This document shows positions 13,787-24,624 of a stretch of DNA of 64,000 nucleotides, piece by piece. This DNA comes from Aphis gossypii (lineage: Eukaryota; Arthropoda; Insecta; Hemiptera; Aphididae). A model generated the notes under the pieces. The model was not told the origin of the DNA and searched no databases. It saw only the letters and a list, made by a program, of their open reading frames with translations. A program made the position numbers and the translations under genes. The stretch covers positions 248,001 through 312,000 of the forward strand of contig NW_026082986.1 of assembly GCF_020184175.1 (NCBI RefSeq), written 5' to 3'. Position 1 is the stretch's first letter. Every line of letters begins with the position of its first letter.

Positions 13787-13903
13787 CGAGGCGTGTTGTG
13801 TGTCAAGTGTAACGCGCTCGTCTTCCTAAGCGAAACAGTGACGAGTCCTGTTCAATCCGGTGAAGTCCTGCGAAGTCAGCTGCCGCCGCTTTCCAGAGTC
13901 CAG
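13787..13903 (+). other. wupA: Troponin I exon 1 (5' UTR, non-coding, approximate start)
   Basis: This is a GC-rich segment after the TATA box that ends GAGTCCAG before GTTGAAC at 13904. The coding start is only reached at 14657, after a good acceptor at 14611-14613, so a non-coding first exon is needed. The donor choice and the 5' end are inferred. Insect troponin I genes typically have such a leader exon. Confidence 0.45.
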
Positions 13904-14180
13904 GTTGAACATTTTTATTATTATTGTTGTTGTCGATACTTATAATATTTTCTATTTGCCGTAGATATTATGTTATTATTTTATAATTTTTTTTTATTCT
14001 CTCCACTCTTTTCTCCGTGTGTATGATATCGTAATTTTATAAACTCCCGACGATACCATAACAATAAAACGCTCTGTAATATTATTGTAAATTTTACATT
14101 AATTGTAGGTACCTATTTGTATGATAATATGTTATATTGGTACTTACAGCATATGGCAGCGTATACCGCGCCCGCTGTTT

Positions 14181-14206
14181 ATAATAATAATAATAATAAT
14201 AATAAT
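14181..14206. repeat. (AAT)n microsatellite
   Basis: This is a simple trinucleotide run in the first troponin I intron. Confidence 0.9.
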
Positions 14207-14613
14207 ATATTGTATTACCTCACCCCGTTGCCATTACCGTGATGATTTATATGCGCGCAATTCATTATAACGCTGTATAATATGATGATGATAATATCGG
14301 CAGTCGTCTGATAACCTAACACTTTTGTTAACTTGCTGTAAAATATCCCAACGGCATAGCAAGTCGAAATGATATTTGTCCGCGTAAATCGCGATCGGGT
14401 GGTAATGTGTATACACAGTTTAACACAACAATCATCGCGCGAAACCCCGTTTACTACCGCTGCCGGATACGACGTTACGTTATTTTTATTATTATTCTAT
14501 TTATTATAACATCAATCACGCTCTACAGCATACGTGTGATAATATGACCGTAGGCTTTACTACGACGATTGCACGTTTCAACATTAATAACACCGGTGTT
14601 TTAATCATTTCAG

Positions 14614-14671
14614 ATTATTATTTATCGTTTGAAAAGCACAAGACAACCCTTCAACCATGGCCGACGATGAA
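14614..14671 (+). CDS. wupA: Troponin I exon 2 (5' UTR end and start codon)
   Basis: The acceptor TTTCAG ends at 14613. The ATG at 14657-14659 follows CAACC, a typical insect start context, and opens MADDE before a GTGAGT donor at 14672. Insect troponin I proteins begin with exactly this kind of short acidic exon, so the start is secure. The coding part is 14657-14671, phase 0. Confidence 0.93.
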
Positions 14672-15971
14672 GTGAGTTCTAACCCAAGCGATTTTTGCCC
14701 ACGTTTTTCTTTCAAAATAATCCTTGTTTTTCGTGTGCGCAGGCTAAGAAGGCAAAACAAGCGGAAATCGACCGCAAGAGGGCCGAAGTGCGCAAACGTA
14801 TGGAAGAGGCGTCCAAGGCCAAGAAGGCCAAGAAGGGTTTCATGACCCCGGACAGAAAAAAGAAACTCCGTGTAAGTATAGGGCTGAGCTGTGCACGATC
14901 AACATAAAATCTCTGAAGTCGGAGATTTTTTTATTTCTTACATTCACGTCGTTTTTTCTGATCATTCTCGGGTGCGCAGCTGTTATTGAGAAAAAAGGCG
15001 GCCGAAGAATTAAAGAAAGAACAAGAACGCAAAGCTGCCGAACGAAGGCGGATCATCGAAGAACGGTGCGGACAACCGAAGAATATCGACGACGCCGGCG
15101 AAGGTAAATGGTTAAATTTTCATTACTATTATTAAAATAGCCCCACGACATTTCCTGGCGATGGGCCGACGCTGCACTGCAGCGACGGTATCATATATAC
15201 ATGCGCGCCAGTTCGATTGCCTATCGCGTCGGACGACGTACACCGTAATACGAAAATAAACGGAGTAAATTATTTTTTGTTAATTTATTTTTTCTGTTTG
15301 CTTTCTCTCGGGAACGCGACACAATATATAGATACGATCAAACGAGTGATCAAAGAGTATTACGACAGGATCACAAAATTAGAAGATCAAAAGTTCGACT
15401 TGGAATACGTTGTGAAAAAGAAAGATTTCGAGGTTAGACGATCGTCGTTTTACCGCCTGGCCATAAATAATATATCATATCATGGCTTAAACGCTTTTCG
15501 TGCTTTTCAAAACAATTCGATGCGCTTTTTTCGTGTATGCTTTTTCGTCGCTTTCGGGACGTTCAACAAACGTTTTTATACGAGAAAAGACCGTAGTACT
15601 CCTTTCTCTCTTACAATGCTTTTAGTTTATAATATGTGTCTGTCTTGTACTTCAACCTATATTTTGGCCGTCTCAGTTTTTTTTTTTTTTTTGGCTTGAC
15701 GTCAAAGTCTTCAAACACACAAGGGCATCTGTAGTTGACGTTTTATATTATGTACGTTCTTCGGGCCAACGTTAACACTAACGCTTAATTAAAAAAAAAA
15801 ACCACACTGTATAGGTACTGTTGCCAAAACGAGCAGTATATACATACTACAATAATAATAATATAATACACCAAGAACATTAATTTCGAATCATTCAAAC
15901 AGCATAAAATTCGCTATTTTCTGGTTTAGTTCTGATTTTATGAGTGATTTATTTATTTACATAAGTGTTAG

Positions 15972-16015
<44 letters not shown>

Positions 16016-16942
16016 TATTATGCGTAGGAGGTATATGTATAGATCACACTACTGCAGATGTTAACTCGTTTGGAAAATTGAATGTAAAATCGTAAGATGA
16101 ATATTTCATATATTATAAATAATGTATAATCGGTTACGATGCAGCCCACCAGACGTCAAAAAATTACCTGTTTAAAATATGTTCGAATCGGTATCCGTTT
16201 TGCTTTTCTATTTTACTATCTTACAGTATTGATGTTTAGAGGAGCTTGCGGAAATTTGCGAAGAATTATGGAAACGGGTTTACACCGTAGAGGGAATAAA
16301 ATTTGACTTGGAAAGGGATATCAGGATGAAAGTTTTCGAGGTAATTTGCAACATGCACCTTTTACCTACAGCATGTTGACGATTACGTCGTCAGAATACT
16401 TTTTATCACAAATTCCTATTACAATTTTAAATCACATCGACGAATGCACAATGTGTTGTATTGCAGTATTATTTAAATGCGTTGTGTTATTTTTACTAAT
16501 TTTTTTATTATTATTATTATTATTAATATTCTCTAATGGATTATTTTTTAAATATTATTGATTGTGGTGATTAACTTTTAACTAGTACTAAACTTTTGTA
16601 ATGGGATACTATGCACTTGTTTTTAATATACCAATCTATATACAATAGTTTTGGTACAACTATAGATGACTAAAGGGGTTTTATAGTCCCTCAAATAACT
16701 GTAGAAATAATATTATTTAAATAATTTATGGTTTATACGATAAATGCAATATTTTTTATATTTTCCGATCATAATATTATTATGATAAATACGTATTATA
16801 GAGCTGCAGGTAGTGGCCTCTTAATATATTCGAAATGCATGTTGACCAATTGTCCCAAAGGGGTACGCTTAATAATTACCATATAAAATGTAAATGTATT
16901 CATTTTCGTTAAACTCGTTTTCCCATAATGCATTAATAGTTA

Positions 16943-16975
<33 letters not shown>

Positions 16976-19900
16976 GAACACGGAGAGCTTAATAAACCAA
17001 TACGCAATATATGATTTAAACCCATAATGTAATTAACTCACCGAGCAATATATTTAATCAAACACACTAGAACAGTTTAATTAAATCGAGCTTTATTGCA
17101 TACTCGCCTGCGGTTTACCGACAAAGATCAAAGGTCTTGTCCGTATGTTTTTGTCAGAAGCAAATTGTATAATGAAATTATTTCATCGGTATTAAAAACA
17201 AAGGTTAGCGAATAACGATAACGATAATTACATAAACGTCGCGGTTTTTATTCACAAGACTCAGCAATTCGTTTTATACATACAACAAGTTTTTGATCCA
17301 AAAATAAACGAGCATGACGTATTACATACTCGTAATTTAATTATATTTTTGACATGATATTACAGACAAAAACATTCATCTGCATGATTGTACCCCTTAT
17401 CCCACTGAAGTTATGTATGTATCAGACGATTAAAGAAAGAAAGAAAAACGCCATGCAAATGTTAACAAATTAGGAAATGTATTTGTAGTATTTTCAATAG
17501 TAATATTATCATAACAACATATTTTGTTTTTCAAAAGTTTAAATATTAAATACGTAGGTACCTGCACTGTATATAACTCCAACCTAACGATAACAAATTA
17601 TTTGACATTGCATACGTTTATTGTACTGAATTATTTTGCTATATGAAATGTTTTTAACAACCAATACAATTAAACCACTAAATTAACTGAATATGGTGTG
17701 ATTATTTTTAAATAATATTTTTGGGTATTTTAGATCAGCGAATTGAACAGCCAAGTCAATGACTTACGAGGAAAATTGTAAGTATTAACGGATTACACTG
17801 TAGTCAATTAGACATTTTTCAGTGTATTTTTTTTACATTGTTACTATTTCTTTCAGCGTCAAACCAACTTTGAAGAAGGTTTCCAAATACGAAAACAAAT
17901 TCGCAAAACTCCAAAAGAAAGCAGCGGAATTCAACTTCAGAAACCAACTGAAAGTAGTGAAGAAAAAAGAGTTCACCTTGGAAGAAGAAGACAAAGAAGT
18001 AGGTTCATGTTTTTACCATACTATGTTGCTAATATTATATTGTGTTATACCTATATACCTATTCCTACAAACAAACGATTTTATATATTTAGTAAAATAA
18101 TCATTTTTTTTTTTTGTAACAGAAAAAACCCGATTGGTCCAAAAAGGGAGACGAAAAGAAGGTAAAGGAAGAAGTGGAATACGAGGCATAAAGACCTCGA
18201 ACAAAGTTTATCATTGTATTTTCAATGAATTGCATATTTTTACCCAGTTTTATTTATTTTCATTATTCTATGTTCTTTCAACACCAGCATGTAATTGTTA
18301 TTAACTATAACCAAAATATTTGTTGTCAAATATGACAGATCATAAATGTCTCATTAAAGTTATTTCGTGTACAAGTTTATTAACATACCCAAACAATCAA
18401 CCTATGTCTTTACCTTTGTATAATCCTTAAAAAAAATCACGTTATACTCAAACCTTTTCAATGCACATATACCTAATACCTATTCTTGTTCAGTGACTCA
18501 AAACGATAATCTACATAATTTTTAACATGTTCACTTTTGTAATTATTTATTAATTTTTTTACTAATTTAAATATTTAATACAATTTATTGCAATGTTCCA
18601 AAAAACCCTGATTTAATGAACCTTAATTGACATTTCCAATATTTATCCAAGAATTTTTTTTCTATTTATAAATAATGGAAATAATTAAATTATAATTATG
18701 TGTAGCAGTTCTATCAGTTTTACAGGAATATATCATTTTATCAACTTCGTATATACTATATACGTCATGCATGAATAAATACAATTTTTTATCCAGTGTT
18801 AGTCCCTTTACATAATTATGATTATATTTTATACATTTTCAATGTTTGACATTCATAAGGATTTCTTCAATTTATTATGTGTTATCCTTTTATTGTAACA
18901 TTTTTACTGCACATTTACACTGAATGATGGTAATTTTAAAATGACGTCGCAGCTATTCAGGTAAATTGAATATTTTTTATATATAGTATTATTTTTACCT
19001 AATAGATAAATTACATGCTTCAAAGCAAATTATTTTTAAATGACTATAAATGCTTATTGGAAGATCATATTATTATGTGAATATAGAGAAAGATTTACAA
19101 ACGTTAATTGTTAAGAAGAAGTATAAAAAAATAGTGAATCATTGAAAAAGCTAAAAACATAAACACAAAAATCTAAATACATAGATTACAAAACAATAAT
19201 ATAGTAGACATCAGTATCATAGCTACCGCAGGCGCAACAGAAACAGTTACATCGAGGTGTAAACATTTATAGAGATTCACAGTTCTGTTTTAGTGTCGAA
19301 CATTATAATTCTATTATTTCGGAGTAAACAATTATTGGGCTTCGGGGCGCATTTATGAGTAGCTACGCTACTAATAGAGATACGTCATACAAAGATATAT
19401 TCTGGTACCTAAAATCAGATTGTTGAAAAAATATGATGAATTAATTACATTTTCTATAAAGATCAAGCGGAAAAGGAAAAAGTTAACGAGAGTGTAAGAA
19501 AGCGCCTGTAAAATGTCGTGTGAAAGACAAAAAAAGATATATAAGCAGAGTCCTACCATATAGATAATGTTCATCTCCTACACATATGGCTCGAAGCCAA
19601 AGTTTTATCTTTTTTGTGCGTGTTTCCAATTCTTGGTATATATATCATATTACTAAAAAAAAAAAGGAAATCGAAAAAATGTATGTCGAAGTAAATTTTT
19701 GAGGATGTGTTCAACCAGACTGCACCAAAGAAATATATTTTATTTTTATAGGTCACATAGACTGATTTATTTAAAAATATTATTTATAAAAGTGCAGCAT
19801 TTTTGTTTTGTCTCCATCCGTATTAGACGGAGATAAAAAAAATATGCTGTATACGTATATACCGTATAGAAAACGTGATCTTTGCTTTTTCTCGCGTCTT

Positions 19901-22900
19901 TGAAACAATATAATAATTAATAAATATGGTAAGAGCAATAAAACAATATTATTTGCAATTATCAATTTTTTTTTTTTTTAATATTTACAATAACTATGAC
20001 AGTTATAGTTAATTGAAAGTTGTAAAATTTAAATACCCATTACTTATATACATAGTTTGGTTAAAATACGTAGGGATATACTTTTTTTAGTAATATGATT
20101 TGATAGGTTTTTCTACGGTTTAAATTTTTGTCTGTGCATTAATAATTACCTATCATTAATGATTCTACGAATCTATACTTGTATTATAGTTACCTAGTAA
20201 AAACAAAACAAATATAACCAATATGCTTAAAACAGTGTTCAGAATACATTAAATTATAAATTATAGAAGTAAAACTTTCAAATCGTTAAATATTTTATTT
20301 AGTTTATTTAATATTGTTCTAATACCCTGGAGTATGTTTATATTAGAATAAATACAATTTCTAATATTAATAATTGTATTATAATATCAACTTTATACTA
20401 AGTTATTATTTTATAAACAAGAACGTAAAAGATATTTTCTTAAGACTGTTTCACTAATGTGCAACATAGAATTTGAGAAATAAGTGCTAAGTTAAGTGCT
20501 AACAGATTAAATGATATCCTTCTCAGTATAATTTTGTAAAAACAAATGTGCTTTCTAATTCTTAATGGTTAAAATTACTAAGAATGAAGGAAGTGAAATG
20601 ATTAGTGAAATCTGATCTATGATACACATCCGAATGAGATGATAAAAAAAATATTTGATATTATAATATAGCTTTATTATTATTTATTTATTTATTTTTT
20701 TTTGAATAGATAGACAGACTGTATGATAAATAATGTTTTAAATGTAATTTTAAGTCAAATTATCTAACCACATGTATATTGGTAAAAATTATACTTCTCA
20801 CGTCTGTTTATAACATAAAAAAGGGTGAAGGAGAAGACGGCGACGGTACCGAAGACGAAAAGACCGACGACGGTTTGACTACAGAAGGCGAATCTGTCGC
20901 GGGCGATATGACGGATGCGACGGAAGACGCTCAAAGCGACAACGAGATACTCGAACCAGAACCAGTGGTTGAACCCGAACCAGAACCTCAACCACCATCC
21001 CCTGCGCCAGAGGGTGAATTTTGATCCAATTTAATTTTTAATGTAAATATTGACCAAATTTTTTTTTTTGTTTGTTTGTTATTGTTAACGTCTAGAACTT
21101 TGGGCATATCTCAAGGACACTGTGTGTTCGAATAACCCGCTCAGCGTCGACGACTTGGTTGACAAACTTATGACTGCAGTAACAGCTATACCACAACCCC
21201 TACTGAACTCTGTGGTTAAAGATACTATCAAAAAACAAAAATCAATTGACGAAGGTGATAACAATTTTTATAATAATACATATTTTTTATATAATAAGGG
21301 GTTAAACCAGTCATTACTTCAGTAGTGGTATTGACTAAATATCAAGGGGAGAGGAAAGACGAATCAAGTATCGTGAAAAATATGGGTATCAAAATAATTG
21401 CTAAAAAAAGACTACCCAAACAAATTTTTGTTTTATTCTTGTTAATTTTTAAAACTTTTATAATATCTACAATAATAATAATTGCTAATCAAACTAGCCT
21501 CAAAATATTATGTATGAATTAATTACTTATTACTATTTAGTTTTAACTTTTAACCTCGCCTAAACTTGATGATAAAATGCACGAAATTAAAATTAATAAA
21601 TAAAAAAGTTTTAAAATTATTCTAAAATTCTTAAATTACTAGTACCTACTTATTTTTATAATCGGGAAAACAAACCAAAATTGAGGAATAACTGTTATTA
21701 TTACGCATATCTAATTTTCAACAAAATCGATTCTATTTTATTGATATTATTTTTTATTAATCAAAAACAAATAATCCTAAATAATTGAAATTTTCATAAA
21801 ATGTCTAAATTGCAGTTTTTATTCACGATGAAATTATAAAAATATTTTGTCGATTTTTAAACAATTTATAGACATAAGAAATTTTCTACTTTATTTTAGT
21901 TTTTTTTCATAAATGTCGATTAAAAATTATTTTACTTGAAAATTTAATATAAAGCTCCTCAAATTATTAATTGTTCAATTAAAAAATATCGAAAATCCAT
22001 GGTCACAATACTTTTCATAAATATTTAAAGTTAGAATTTTGACAATCGATAAAAATCATGTGAATTAGTAATTTATTTTGTTGTTTGAAATTCATAAAAA
22101 AAAATTATTTTTATAATTAAGATATAAACATTTTACATAAGGTTTTTTATAAGCTTTTTATCTATGTATGAAAAAAAATGTCCACCGGAAAGCCTAATTA
22201 ATTTTGTATGAGCATTTCAAGTTCAAATATTTACAAAATTAGAATAATATTTACCCGTGAAATAATTATTTTATCTCAAACAAATTTTGATATTTAATTG
22301 TATATAATTTAATGAATACTTAATATTTTTGATATTAACGAAAGTTTTATTTTGTTATAATTAAAAACCATTATTTGTGGAATTTAAAATTATGTATATA
22401 AATATATTTTATACACACAAATCACTCAACTACATTTTTAAATGCAATGTTTTCGATGAAAATTAATCCAATCAACTGTATAACTTACTAATAGTAAAAT
22501 ACATTTTATCAAAAATCGTGATATTACATTCAAATTTAACATTAAAAACTTAGGTAATAATTAAATTATTACAACCAAAATATTGAAAAACATTCGTAGT
22601 TAATACACACATACATTGTCACATTGATAAACTTCAGATAATATAAAATATATATGTGTATATAATGATCTCTAGCAATTTAAACCGTAGTATACCAGAT
22701 ACGTTTACACGTAAGACACTTAGGTTCTATGAATTCACACGCATATTTTCAATTTTTTCCATAACACACTCTGAATCCAACAAACGAATTTGTAATTTTT
22801 CTAGCTAATATTAATTATTATAGTTACTACAATAAATTATAAAATTACTAAAATCATAACACTATTTAATGCTTTTCATGCGCAGGACTCGAAGGTGGTC

Positions 22901-24400
22901 CTCCGGCCGAAGGCGATCCTGCAGCACCCGCGGATCCGGCCGATCCGTCCGCCACACCGGCCGATCCATCCGAAGTGCCAACTGATCCGGCAACCGAAAC
23001 GGCGGCACCGTCGGACCCGGCCGCTGAAGTGGCGACGCCGACCGACCCGGCCACCGCAGCGACAGAACCGGTGGACCCGGCCACAGCTTCTGCGGCTGAA
23101 GCGCAGCCAGCACCACCGGCCGAAGGCGAACAACCAGCGGTCACCGAGGAAGTTAAACCGGCGGAAGCGCCCGCCGCAGAGGCCGCGCCGGAAGCAGCGC
23201 CTGCAGAAGCAGCAGAAAGCGTACCAGAACCAGCAGCAACAGGTGATAGCAAAATAAAGTCGATGGTCTAATTTCGGTCTCGATGAATCAGTGTATAATA
23301 GTTACATCAATATTTCTATGTAGTGGCGTGACCGTGAAACTCCACAGCCCTGTATAAAGCCTGTTGGAGTCCCCCGTGACCACAGAGATTAAATGACTAC
23401 AACTGAACAGTGGGGGAAAAAAATACATATAATTTATACCTACCAATCTTTCCGTTGCTCTGAACCTAAAATAATATACAGTTTATCATTATTATCTATC
23501 GTAGTCTATACCAAGGATGGGCAACTAAAGTTACTAGAAGGCCAATTTCAGAAAATTAAAATCTAGCGGGCCAGAGCATAAAAAGCAAAAAAAAGGTCAT
23601 TTTAAGTATACATTTTAATTAGCATTTATTTTTTTAATAATAAATAAATAGTCATTCTCTCACGAGGTGTTAAAAGTTCTATTTTCATCATAAATTGTAC
23701 GCTTTTTTGTGGACATTTTTAAGCACTATAAAAACACGAAAATAATAAATTCAACGACGGCACGACACGAATGTACAAACAGCTATACGTAAACATACGT
23801 GTGGTGTGTGTAATGTGTATATACTAATATACTATAGGTACTATGACATTGACATTTAGATATTTAACGATGTTCAATACCAGATAACAATTATTATATC
23901 CATAAGATAGACTATACATATAGATCATTGATTATAGAGTATAAGTCGATTAACTTTAAAATTGTATGATGTTATTTGGAAATGTAGGATGGGCCAGGTA
24001 AAAAATGCTCGAGAGCTGGATTATATAATATATTATTTTATTATTATTATTATTGGTTGGTCTATATAAAAGATTATATTCAAATCTGTTTTGCAAACAA
24101 GTATTTGAAACTTAAATGTTCATAAAAATTGCTTAGATTTTTTTTTTTTAATTTTATAATGGTTGAAACTTGCGTATTATTCACGCATTTATCATATTTG
24201 TATTCAAATTTTAAATTTTTTGTATAAGTTTGATAAATCAAAATAATATATTTATATACATATTTTCCAACGTAGCTATAGCATATAGATAAGTTTGTTA
24301 CAAAATAATAAAAATGATGATAAATAACTACTACCTATTCTAAACGTATGTTCCTAATTTTTAATTTATTTATTTTTCAGCTTAACAAAGACAATGCAAA
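14614..24400 (+). CDS. wupA: Troponin I (wings up A), alternatively spliced, including a heavy (TnH-like) isoform (gene span)
   Basis: Troponin I is the inhibitory subunit of the muscle thin-filament troponin complex. It binds troponin C, troponin T and actin and releases inhibition when Ca2+ binds TnC. Coding exons are 14657-14671, 14743-14871, 14980-15103, 15332-15432 or 16240-16340, 17734-17777, 17857-17998 and 18123-18191. They give 207 aa, close to the usual insect length. Diagnostic segments include KKAKKGFMTPDRKKKLR, LLLRKKAAEELKKEQERKAA, the inhibitory region GKFVKPTLKKVSKYENKFAK across the exon 6/7 junction, and AEFNFRNQLKVVKKKEFTLE. Downstream phase-compatible exons at 20824-21013, 21096-21254 and 22886-23271 add an acidic and Pro/Ala-rich extension, as known for the heavy troponin (TnH) of the bug Lethocerus. 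The core gene is very sure. The extended isoform is inferred from exon phases, composition and family knowledge. Confidence 0.95.
14743..14871 (+). CDS. wupA: Troponin I exon 3
   Basis: This exon has 43 codons in phase 0 at both ends, with acceptor GCGCAG ending at 14742 and donor GTAAGT at 14872. It encodes the highly basic N-terminal region starting AKKAKQAEIDRKRAEVRKRM and ending in KKGFMTPDRKKKLR, which is strongly conserved in insect TnI and binds TnC/TnT. Confidence 0.95.
14980..15103 (+). CDS. wupA: Troponin I exon 4
   Basis: This exon has 41 codons plus one base; the acceptor ends at 14979 and the donor GTAAAT is at 15104. It encodes LLLRKKAAEELKKEQERKAA, then RRRIIEERCGQPKNIDDAGE. 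It matches the conserved insect TnI segment ahead of the variable exon and leaves phase 1, as both following alternative exons require. Confidence 0.95.
15332..15432 (+). CDS. wupA: Troponin I alternative exon 5a
   Basis: This is a 101-nt exon with acceptor TATATAG ending at 15331 and donor GTTAGA at 15433. With the incoming G it encodes 34 residues, DTIKRVIKEYYDRITKLEDQ and onward, ending YVVKKKDFE. It corresponds to the exon-6 set of Drosophila wupA, whose members are used in mutually exclusive fashion. It enters in phase 1 and leaves in phase 0, so using 5a and 5b together would shift the frame. Confidence 0.88.
15972..16008. repeat. (TA)n microsatellite
   Basis: This is a long TA dinucleotide run in the intron between alternative exons 5a and 5b. 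Confidence 0.95.
16240..16340 (+). CDS. wupA: Troponin I alternative exon 5b
   Basis: This is a 101-nt exon of the same length and phases as 5a, with acceptor TTTAG ending at 16239 and donor GTAATT at 16341. With the incoming G it encodes EELAEICEELWKRVYTVEGI and onward, ending DIRMKVFE. It shares EG-x-KFDLE-like positions with 5a and with the Drosophila exon-6 variants. In flies the choice among these exons is muscle-type specific; the tissue preference here is unknown. Confidence 0.88.
16341..17733 (+). other. wupA: Troponin I intron between exons 5b and 6
   Basis: This is 1.4 kb of AT-rich intron holding a (TAA)n run at 16943-16974. I searched for further exon-5 copies, since Drosophila has four, and found none with matching coding sequence. 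Confidence 0.6.
17734..17777 (+). CDS. wupA: Troponin I exon 6
   Basis: This is a 44-nt exon with 14 codons and two bases. The acceptor TATTTTAG ends at 17733 and the donor GTAAGT is at 17778. It encodes ISELNSQVNDLRGK, the start of the actin-binding inhibitory region. Both alternative exons 5a and 5b join it in phase 0. Confidence 0.95.
17857..17998 (+). CDS. wupA: Troponin I exon 7
   Basis: This exon is 142 nt, with acceptor TTTCAG ending at 17856 and donor GTAGGT at 17999. It completes the phenylalanine of GKF and encodes VKPTLKKVSKYENKFAKLQK, then AAEFNFRNQLKVVKKKEFTL and EEEDKE. This is the inhibitory and TnC-binding C-terminal part, almost invariant among insects. It ends in phase 0, so it can join exon 8 or the downstream exon 9 equally well. 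Confidence 0.96.
18123..18191 (+). CDS. wupA: Troponin I exon 8 (standard C-terminus and stop)
   Basis: The acceptor GTAACAG ends at 18122. The exon encodes KKPDWSKKGDEKKVKEEVEY, then EA and the stop at 18189-18191, giving the ordinary TnI C-terminus. A possible internal donor AAG|GTAAAG lies at 18161-18162 in phase 0. Its use would keep KKPDWSKKGDEKK and splice onward into the extension exons. A likely poly(A) signal ATTAAA lies at 18353-18358. Confidence 0.93.
   Translation, partial: KKPDWSKKGDEKKVKEEVEYEA
18192..20823 (+). other. wupA: 3' UTR of the short isoform and intron before the extension exons
   Basis: The first part is the short isoform's 3' UTR, with ATTAAA at 18353-18358. The remainder of about 2.4 kb is AT-rich and I saw no convincing additional exon in it. 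Open frames of 60-75 codons on the minus strand here are low-complexity. Confidence 0.55.
20824..21013 (+). CDS. wupA: Troponin I extension exon 9 (acidic, start of the TnH-like tail)
   Basis: This exon has 63 codons plus one base. It starts GEGEDGDGTEDEKTDDGLTT after an AG at 20822-20823 and runs to EPEPEPQPPSPAPE before GG|GTGAAT at 21014. It is phase 0 at the start, matching exon 7 or the internal donor of exon 8, and phase 1 at the end. Codon use and G+C content rise sharply above the flanking intron. If the donor is not used, translation stops three codons later (EGEF, TGA), giving a short acidic-tailed form. The acceptor pyrimidine tract is only moderate. Confidence 0.8.
21096..21254 (+). 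CDS. wupA: Troponin I extension exon 10 (optional helical cassette)
   Basis: This exon is 159 nt (2 + 156 + 1), preceded by a long T tract and TAG at 21093-21095 and followed by GTGATA at 21255. It encodes 53 residues, starting ELWAYLKDTVCSNNPLSVDD and including TAIPQPLLNSVVKDTI. The composition is helix-prone and unlike the Pro/Ala-rich parts on either side. Entry and exit are both phase 1 and 159 is a multiple of three, so it can be included or skipped without changing the frame. I do not recognise a domain in it. Confidence 0.75.
21255..22885 (+). other. Troponin I intron with an old dispersed-repeat copy
   Basis: This is a 1.6-kb intron. The part at about 21700-22560 is a diverged copy of the repeat seen at about 32270-32960: shared landmarks are TTTCAACAAAATCGAT and ATGCAATG/ATGCAATAG followed by TTTCG. 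I see no coding sequence. Confidence 0.5.
22886..23271 (+). CDS. wupA: Troponin I extension exon 11 (Pro/Ala-rich TnH-like tail)
   Basis: The acceptor CGCAG ends at 22885. With the incoming G the exon encodes 128 residues, GLEGGPPAEGDPAAPADPAD and onward, with many DPA/DPAT repeats, then EAPAAEAAPEAAPAEAAE, ending SKIKSMV and a stop at 23269-23271. The stretch is strikingly GC-rich for this genome. It resembles the Pro/Ala-rich extensions of insect flight-muscle thin-filament proteins: TnH in Lethocerus is a TnI with such a tail, and in Drosophila the tail is on tropomyosin. An internal donor CAACAG|GTGATA at 23243 offers an alternative ending. ATTAAA at 23388-23393 could serve the read-through form. 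Confidence 0.85.
23504..24067. mobile_element. Putative hAT-like MITE in the troponin I 3' intron
   Basis: The segment beginning CAAGGATGGGCAACT at 23512 and ending GGTTG at 24059 is flanked by GTCTATAC (23504-23511) and GTCTATAT (24060-24067), a 7-of-8 target-site duplication. The start looks like many hAT-type ends, but the right end is only a weak inverted match. It has no coding capacity. Confidence 0.4.
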
Positions 24401-24620
24401 AACAAGAGTCGTTCAATCATGCATTCTGAATATTTTATACTTAACATCGTCAAATACAATCGGCGTTATTTTACTATTGTGTTCTTGCAATTTTTTTTAA
24501 TTAACCACATTGGATAATTATAATGCATACAAATTGTTTTCCGTATTAAAAACAAATACCTAATGATCTGTGTTCTATTGATTTTTCATATAAAATGAAT
24601 GCAATAAAAATATACAAAGA
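24381..24620 (+). CDS. wupA: Possible alternative terminal exon 12 of troponin I (one codon and 3' UTR)
   Basis: A very good acceptor (TTTATTTATTTTTCAG) ends at 24380. If exon 11 uses its internal donor at 23243, the join gives an alanine codon followed at once by TAA at 24383-24385, so the protein would end ...PEPAATA. Poly(A) signals ATTAAA (24545) and AATAAA (24603) follow. This rests only on splice-site quality and frame. Confidence 0.45.
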
Positions 24621-24624
24621 AATA

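Noticed and set aside
13319..13806. Short frames upstream of the troponin I promoter
   Set aside because: They have no recognisable features and overlap the TATA-containing promoter.
22862..23257. Alanine/serine-rich and arginine-rich frames overlapping troponin I exon 11
   Set aside because: They are shadows of the GC-rich, codon-biased exon read in other frames or on the other strand. Only the plus-strand frame has matching splice phases.
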